Below, in pieces: positions 38,238-42,011 of a DNA stretch of 42,011 bases. A model generated the notes under the pieces. It searched no databases and was not told the DNA's origin. It saw nothing but the letters and a program-made list of their open reading frames with translations. Each line of letters starts with the position of its first letter. The stretch's first letter is position 1. The DNA comes from Verrucomicrobiota bacterium (GTDB lineage Bacteria > Verrucomicrobiota > Verrucomicrobiia > Verrucomicrobiales > DEV007): the NCBI GenBank assembly GCA_020630975.1, contig JAHDID010000034.1, positions 22,648-64,658 on the forward strand, given 5' to 3'. The translations under genes and the position numbers were made by a program.

Positions 38238-41200
38238 TTATTTCAAAGCCCCTTTGCGCACGTCTGTCTGCCAATTGTTACTCTGTTTTTTGAAGTTTTG
38301 AAAATGCGTGTACTCCTTCTGCGTCACCTTGCCATCGCTATTGGTATCGATGAATGGGAATAACCATTCGTAGCCTGCTTTCTGCTTATTCCAATCAGCC
38401 TGAGTGGCCCAGCGTATGTCAGTCGGTTCTGGAACGGCAGCAGGTCTAGTTATCATAATAGTGGCGGACTCGCTGATTGCTTCGCTGCCGTCTGGCCCTG
38501 TCACGACCACATCGAATGTGGAGTTACTGTCTTTTACCGTTAGGTCGGGCAGTCTCAGTCGAGACGTTGTCGCACCGGCGATATCTTGTCCATCGCGACG
38601 CCACTGGTAGGTGGCCTCAGGTTTTGGTGAGACCACGATTAAGCTGAGCGTTTCACCCTGTGTGATGGTTTGGCCCGCCGGCTGTACCCAGATGAGTTCA
38701 TCGCCTACTGCTGTCGAAAAGGTGGGCTGTGTGTTTAGTATATGATGAGCATAGGCTGCAAAGTGGCCATTCACATCCCTAGTGTAGTTTTCTAAGATCT
38801 CGCGCCCTAGATTCTGATGATCGCCGCATTCGTAGAGCAGGGCGGCTACCAGCACTTCTTTGAACTTAGCATTGAGATCTGGGCCTCCCTGGGCGTTTAC
38901 GCGGTGGCGCTTCGGCTCGGCCCCGCCACTAGCGGCGTAGTAGCTGAGTGGCTGCGAGTGGCCTTTTACTCCTTTTTTATTGAGTAGGTGAGCAAGTGGC
39001 TCGGCCAGTAGACTGTGTTTATTTAGTCGTAGTGCTAGACACACCGCTTTGTAGTGAGAGAGAGGGCTGCCTGCGTCTAATAGCTCTAGTTTCTGCACCA
39101 GTGCGGGTACCACTTCTGGTGTTTGCAGAAATCCCAAAGCGATGACCAGGCGATCGACTTGGCCAAAGGAATTGGCTTTTTCGCGTTGACTACTGAAATC
39201 CCAACCCTTACCCCATCCAGAGGTTTCGCTCACGGCAGTCTGTAACACTTCTTTACCCGATGCATCGCCTAACACGGCTAGGATTCGGGCGAAATTGATT
39301 TTAGTATCGATATCGTCCGTGTGTTGAAAAGCGTGTTTGAGATGGGGTATCGCTTGTGCCGCGTTACCCATCACCATGGCAAGTGCAGGTAGCGTCTCGT
39401 CGTGCTCGCGCTTTTGGTGAACGTCGATCGTCAGCGAGTGGAGTGTCTGCACGGCGGCCTGGATCGCCTCGTCATCTAGGGGGAAAGAATCGGTGTCGGT
39501 GAGCACGCGCTCTTGTAGGGTACCATTGCGCACCAGATCGCGCTGCAGTCGCTTTAGATCGATCTCGCGCACCAGTCCGCCGGTGGTCCGGACAGCTAGA
39601 GCTGCGGCCATACCGGCAGCGTAGCCCTGATTTTGTAGATCCGGCTGCATGCGAGTGAGAGTCATGGCATCGCGATGAGCGCTAGCACTCAGCCCGGTGA
39701 CCAGTAACCCCTCGAGACCCTGCGGGGTCAGGCAGCGGTAGGGCATGTCGGATACATAGACGGGGCCCTTCATATCTTTGACCAAAAACATCAGGTCGTC
39801 CGGCAGGGCACCGGCATCGAAATTACTGCGGTGATGAGAAATGGTATCTGGAAAGGTGCGACCGGTCACGATATCCCAGGTGCCGAGATTGTAGTCACCT
39901 ACGATACGCCTGCGATCTCGGGTATCGATGAGCTGGCCCATGTCGTGTGGCTCCTTGTTTTTCACTCCACCGCGCTGGCGGGCGGTCAGCAGCAGATGGG
40001 TGCGGTCGAGCACGTCGGCGTCATTGGTCATGGCGTAGGCCGTGTTATTGTGGCGCACGCCCAGATCTCGATCGGGGTAGCCAGCTACCTGCACGGTCAG
40101 ATCACCCGAGGCGGATATGCTGTACTGGGTAGCAGCTCCGGCAGCAGCCGGTATATCGGCATTGCCTGTGCCATCTACCACCACATCGGCTAGCACTACG
40201 CCTCGGCCAAAGGGAGTTGCCACGACCACTCCGCAGACTTTCTGATCTTTCATCACGGCTCCGCAGCCAAAGCTACCAAACCACACCTCGGCATTTGCCT
40301 TCATCAGCTCAGTGCGCAGCCACTCGGCTTTTTTGATCGGCCACCATTGGTTGTCTATATTTAGAGCTTTGTTCATCTCGCTGGTGAAGCCGGCGTTCAG
40401 GCCATACCAATAGTTGGTCACCAGACCTGCGGTGCCGACTCCGCCGAGTTCATCCATGTACTCGATCAAAAGCGTTCTAGCACCCGACCGAGAGGCTCCT
40501 ATCGCTGCCGGTGCGCCCGAAGTGCCGCCCCCGACGACTACCACATCCCAGCGGCCAAGCACCGGCAGATCGTGAGCGGGTAGCTCGACCTGAGGGCAAT
40601 CGCGAAATCGAAAGCTCGAGGCGACTTCCGAGATGGTGGCATCTTGTTTTCCTGAAGGCGACGTGGGAAATCGAAGTCCCTCAGGTGTCGCCAGTTTTGC
40701 GGCGCTCTCGGCGGCTTCAGTGCCGATGCGCTGTCCGGCTGCAGCCAAGTGAGTGATATTTTGAAATCTGGCCTGTCGATCAGATTCGCTACCTCCCGCA
40801 TAGGCGCTCAAGACATAGAGATTGGCAACGCCTTTGGGGCAAAATTCATTCGTCTCGGCAGGTATGATTGGATTGTCGGGAAAGTAGAGTGGTCGCTCGG
40901 AGTGATCGACCATCGCCGAATCATAGATGATCGATCTCATGCGATTGAGATCCTGACTGCGTGACCGGAAGGTGTCGGCCTGATTGGCGATCGACAGGGT
41001 GTACTCATAGAGCGGAAACTCGCGCCCACCTTTGGCCTCTGAGATAAAGTGGATGTCAGGCACTTTGAGCGGGGCTGCATCGCCAGTCGGCTCGCCACCG
41101 ACTACGATGAATTTAGCCTCTTTCTCACCCGGCTCGAAGGGGCGAAACTCCGCCTGGCTCTGGCGTGCCAGCGTGGCATCTGGCGTGGCATCGATCACGA

Positions 41201-41690
41201 TCTTTGCCCGCACTGCCTGACGGCCGCTGCGGTTGACTGTGGTCAGACCTGCGGGATTACCATCCTGATCGACCAGCAGTTCCGCAGGGAAGCTACCGGT
41301 CAGAAACTGCACTTCGTGATCGAGGAGCGCTGCATCCAGGGCTCGCTTTACCTCGAGAGGCGATACCAGTCGTTTCTCACCAAATAAGGAGCGTGAGAGC
41401 GGTGTGGCCAGTGTCTCACTAGGCTCGAGCCAGAGCTTCTGAGTTGCGCATAGGTCGTAGCCGATGTACGGGCGGGAATCGATCAGCAGCACGCTAGCGC
41501 CTGCATCGGCAGCGGCTATGGCAGCCTCCACGCCAGCCAGCGATCCGCCAGCCACCACGACATCCACATCGTAGGCGAGTGGCAGGGTGCGCTCGCTTTC
41601 GACTAGGGCTGATTGAGGCTGTGCGAGCAGGCCGCTCTGCGAGATCAGTAGACAGCTTAGGACGATGGCGAGTGCAGAGAGAGGCTTCAT
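38238..41690 (-). CDS. Very large secreted double-FAD oxidoreductase with Ig-like and EF-hand domains
   Basis: From the ATG at 41690 the 1150-residue product has a signal peptide (MKPLSALAIVLSCLLISQSGLLAQ). Two FAD_oxidored (PF12831-like) modules follow. The first has VVAGGSLAGVEAAIAAADAGASVLLID near residue 47, and the second VVVVGGGTSGAPAAIGASRSGARTLLIEY near 390, followed by ELGGVGTAGLVTNYWYG. Helical, HEAT-like repeats come next (AIPHLKHAFQHTDDIDTKINFARILAVLGDA). Then an Ig-like domain (WVQPAGQTITQGETLSLIVV...TYQWRRDGQDIAGATTSRLRL), and last a calcium-binding EF-hand loop DTNSDGKVTQKEY. It probably oxidises sugars or other alcohols outside the cytoplasm, with apbE and the flavinylated protein next on the strand. 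Confidence 0.88.
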   Translation of the reverse strand: MKPLSALAIVLSCLLISQSGLLAQPQSALVESERTLPLAYDVDVVVAGGSLAGVEAAIAAADAGASVLLIDSRPYIGYDLCATQKLWLEPSETLATPLSRSLFGEKRLVSPLEVKRALDAALLDHEVQFLTGSFPAELLVDQDGNPAGLTTVNRSGRQAVRAKIVIDATPDATLARQSQAEFRPFEPGEKEAKFIVVGGEPTGDAAPLKVPDIHFISEAKGGREFPLYEYTLSIANQADTFRSRSQDLNRMRSIIYDSAMVDHSERPLYFPDNPIIPAETNEFCPKGVANLYVLSAYAGGSESDRQARFQNITHLAAAGQRIGTEAAESAAKLATPEGLRFPTSPSGKQDATISEVASSFRFRDCPQVELPAHDLPVLGRWDVVVVGGGTSGAPAAIGASRSGARTLLIEYMDELGGVGTAGLVTNYWYGLNAGFTSEMNKALNIDNQWWPIKKAEWLRTELMKANAEVWFGSFGCGAVMKDQKVCGVVVATPFGRGVVLADVVVDGTGNADIPAAAGAATQYSISASGDLTVQVAGYPDRDLGVRHNNTAYAMTNDADVLDRTHLLLTARQRGGVKNKEPHDMGQLIDTRDRRRIVGDYNLGTWDIVTGRTFPDTISHHRSNFDAGALPDDLMFLVKDMKGPVYVSDMPYRCLTPQGLEGLLVTGLSASAHRDAMTLTRMQPDLQNQGYAAGMAAALAVRTTGGLVREIDLKRLQRDLVRNGTLQERVLTDTDSFPLDDEAIQAAVQTLHSLTIDVHQKREHDETLPALAMVMGNAAQAIPHLKHAFQHTDDIDTKINFARILAVLGDASGKEVLQTAVSETSGWGKGWDFSSQREKANSFGQVDRLVIALGFLQTPEVVPALVQKLELLDAGSPLSHYKAVCLALRLNKHSLLAEPLAHLLNKKGVKGHSQPLSYYAASGGAEPKRHRVNAQGGPDLNAKFKEVLVAALLYECGDHQNLGREILENYTRDVNGHFAAYAHHILNTQPTFSTAVGDELIWVQPAGQTITQGETLSLIVVSPKPEATYQWRRDGQDIAGATTSRLRLPDLTVKDSNSTFDVVVTGPDGSEAISESATIMITRPAAVPEPTDIRWATQADWNKQKAGYEWLFPFIDTNSDGKVTQKEYTHFQNFKKQSNNWQTDVRKGALK

Positions 41691-41875
41691 GCTTAGTTTT
41701 AAAAGAGAAGTGTCGCCCCAATTGGCAACAACCACATATCCGAAAGAATATCCAAACCTGCCTTTAGGGTTGAGAAAAGATATTAACGCGAGGCCGCATG
41801 AAGTTTTGGTTGGCATGTCACGCGGTGAAGCGCGGAATTGAATCACCACCTCAACACCTACTACTAAATTTCCCT

Positions 41876-42011
41876 CTACTTGCCAGATCGATGCACCACA
41901 TCATTTGCCACCGCCCAGTCCTGCCAGAGTGCTTTCAATGCAGCGACTTGGTCGGGATACTCAGCGTTGACTGGCATTTGTTCAGTCGGATCTGTTCCCA
42001 GTTGGAATAAT
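41876..42011 (-). CDS. C-terminus of a third sulfatase (partial, runs off right edge)
   Basis: The minus-strand frame from the window edge reads LFQLGTDPTEQMPVNAEYPD, then QVAALKALWQDWAVANDVVHRSGK, and stops at TAG (41876-41878). The LFxLxxDPxEQxxxAxxxP motif is the usual C-terminal segment of type I sulfatases, with the conserved final helix and WxxW end. Only 45 codons are present, so the catalytic part lies outside. The 185 bases between it and the FAD oxidoreductase contain no gene and probably hold that gene's promoter. Confidence 0.85.
   Translation of the reverse strand, partial: LFQLGTDPTEQMPVNAEYPDQVAALKALWQDWAVANDVVHRSGK

Noticed and set aside
1-42011. tRNA or rRNA genes
   Set aside because: No cloverleaf with a GGTTCGAATCC-like arm or rRNA segment was recognised by eye in the intergenic spaces; a covariance search was not possible.

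Overview
The window looks like a chromosomal segment of a marine or particle-associated member of Verrucomicrobiota (PVC superphylum). This is inferred from gene content: three secreted sulfatases, secreted carbohydrate-active proteins including a DUF1080-type protein, a very large secreted FAD oxidoreductase, and weak Shine-Dalgarno signals. No rRNA or tRNA gene was found, so the placement is not proven.

Layout. 1-1822: a minus-strand run of membrane proteins, with a YdjM-type membrane hydrolase, a small membrane protein and an edge-truncated PEEPK-repeat anchor protein. 1996-3441: a classical SDR followed, in the same frame after one TAG, by a truncated CIA30 plus fasciclin ORF. 3463-6080: a Uma2-type nuclease and a duplicated ABC-F ATPase. 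6195-8495: a secreted beta-sandwich protein and an odd Mrr-like/GLFG-repeat/DUF4190 membrane protein. 8516-13034: minus-strand housekeeping genes (bioB, a split Rpn-family gene, a stand-alone ovothiol-type methyltransferase, apt, a GYF_2/PH protein and a hotdog thioesterase). 13171-16881: a secreted unknown protein and a TonB-dependent receptor with a clear terminator. 16975-19758: a parvulin-type PPIase and a large unknown exported protein. 19776-23639: a sulfatase with a GH36-like alpha-galactosidase. 23789-27762: an unknown protein, a CPBP protease, an unknown acidic protein, a repeat-rich intergenic region, and fabI. 27832-29997: an MGH1-like glycoside hydrolase.

30000-33500 is an accessory island. 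It holds an IS1595-like element whose ends are intact (22-bp perfect inverted repeats, 8-bp target duplication) but whose transposase is dead. Next to it is a divergent pair, a TIR-domain protein and an HExxH zinc peptidase, and then a kinase-like gene remnant broken by a 7-bp tandem duplication. 33548-42011 returns to minus-strand secreted catabolism and redox genes: a second sulfatase, a DUF1080 protein, a predicted flavinylated HEAT-like protein directly coupled to ApbE, a 1150-residue double-FAD/Ig/EF-hand oxidoreductase, and the C-terminus of a third sulfatase at the edge.

How the genes work together. The sulfatases, the GH36-like and MGH1-like enzymes, the DUF1080 proteins and perhaps the TonB-dependent receptor fit desulfation and breakdown of sulfated polysaccharides. 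The ApbE cluster fits export and covalent flavinylation of a periplasmic electron carrier, possibly serving the neighbouring FAD enzyme. The most likely undescribed systems are (i) the ApbE, HEAT-like flavoprotein and double-FAD oxidoreductase cluster and (ii) the TIR and zinc-peptidase pair. Both are inferences from sequence motifs and gene order.
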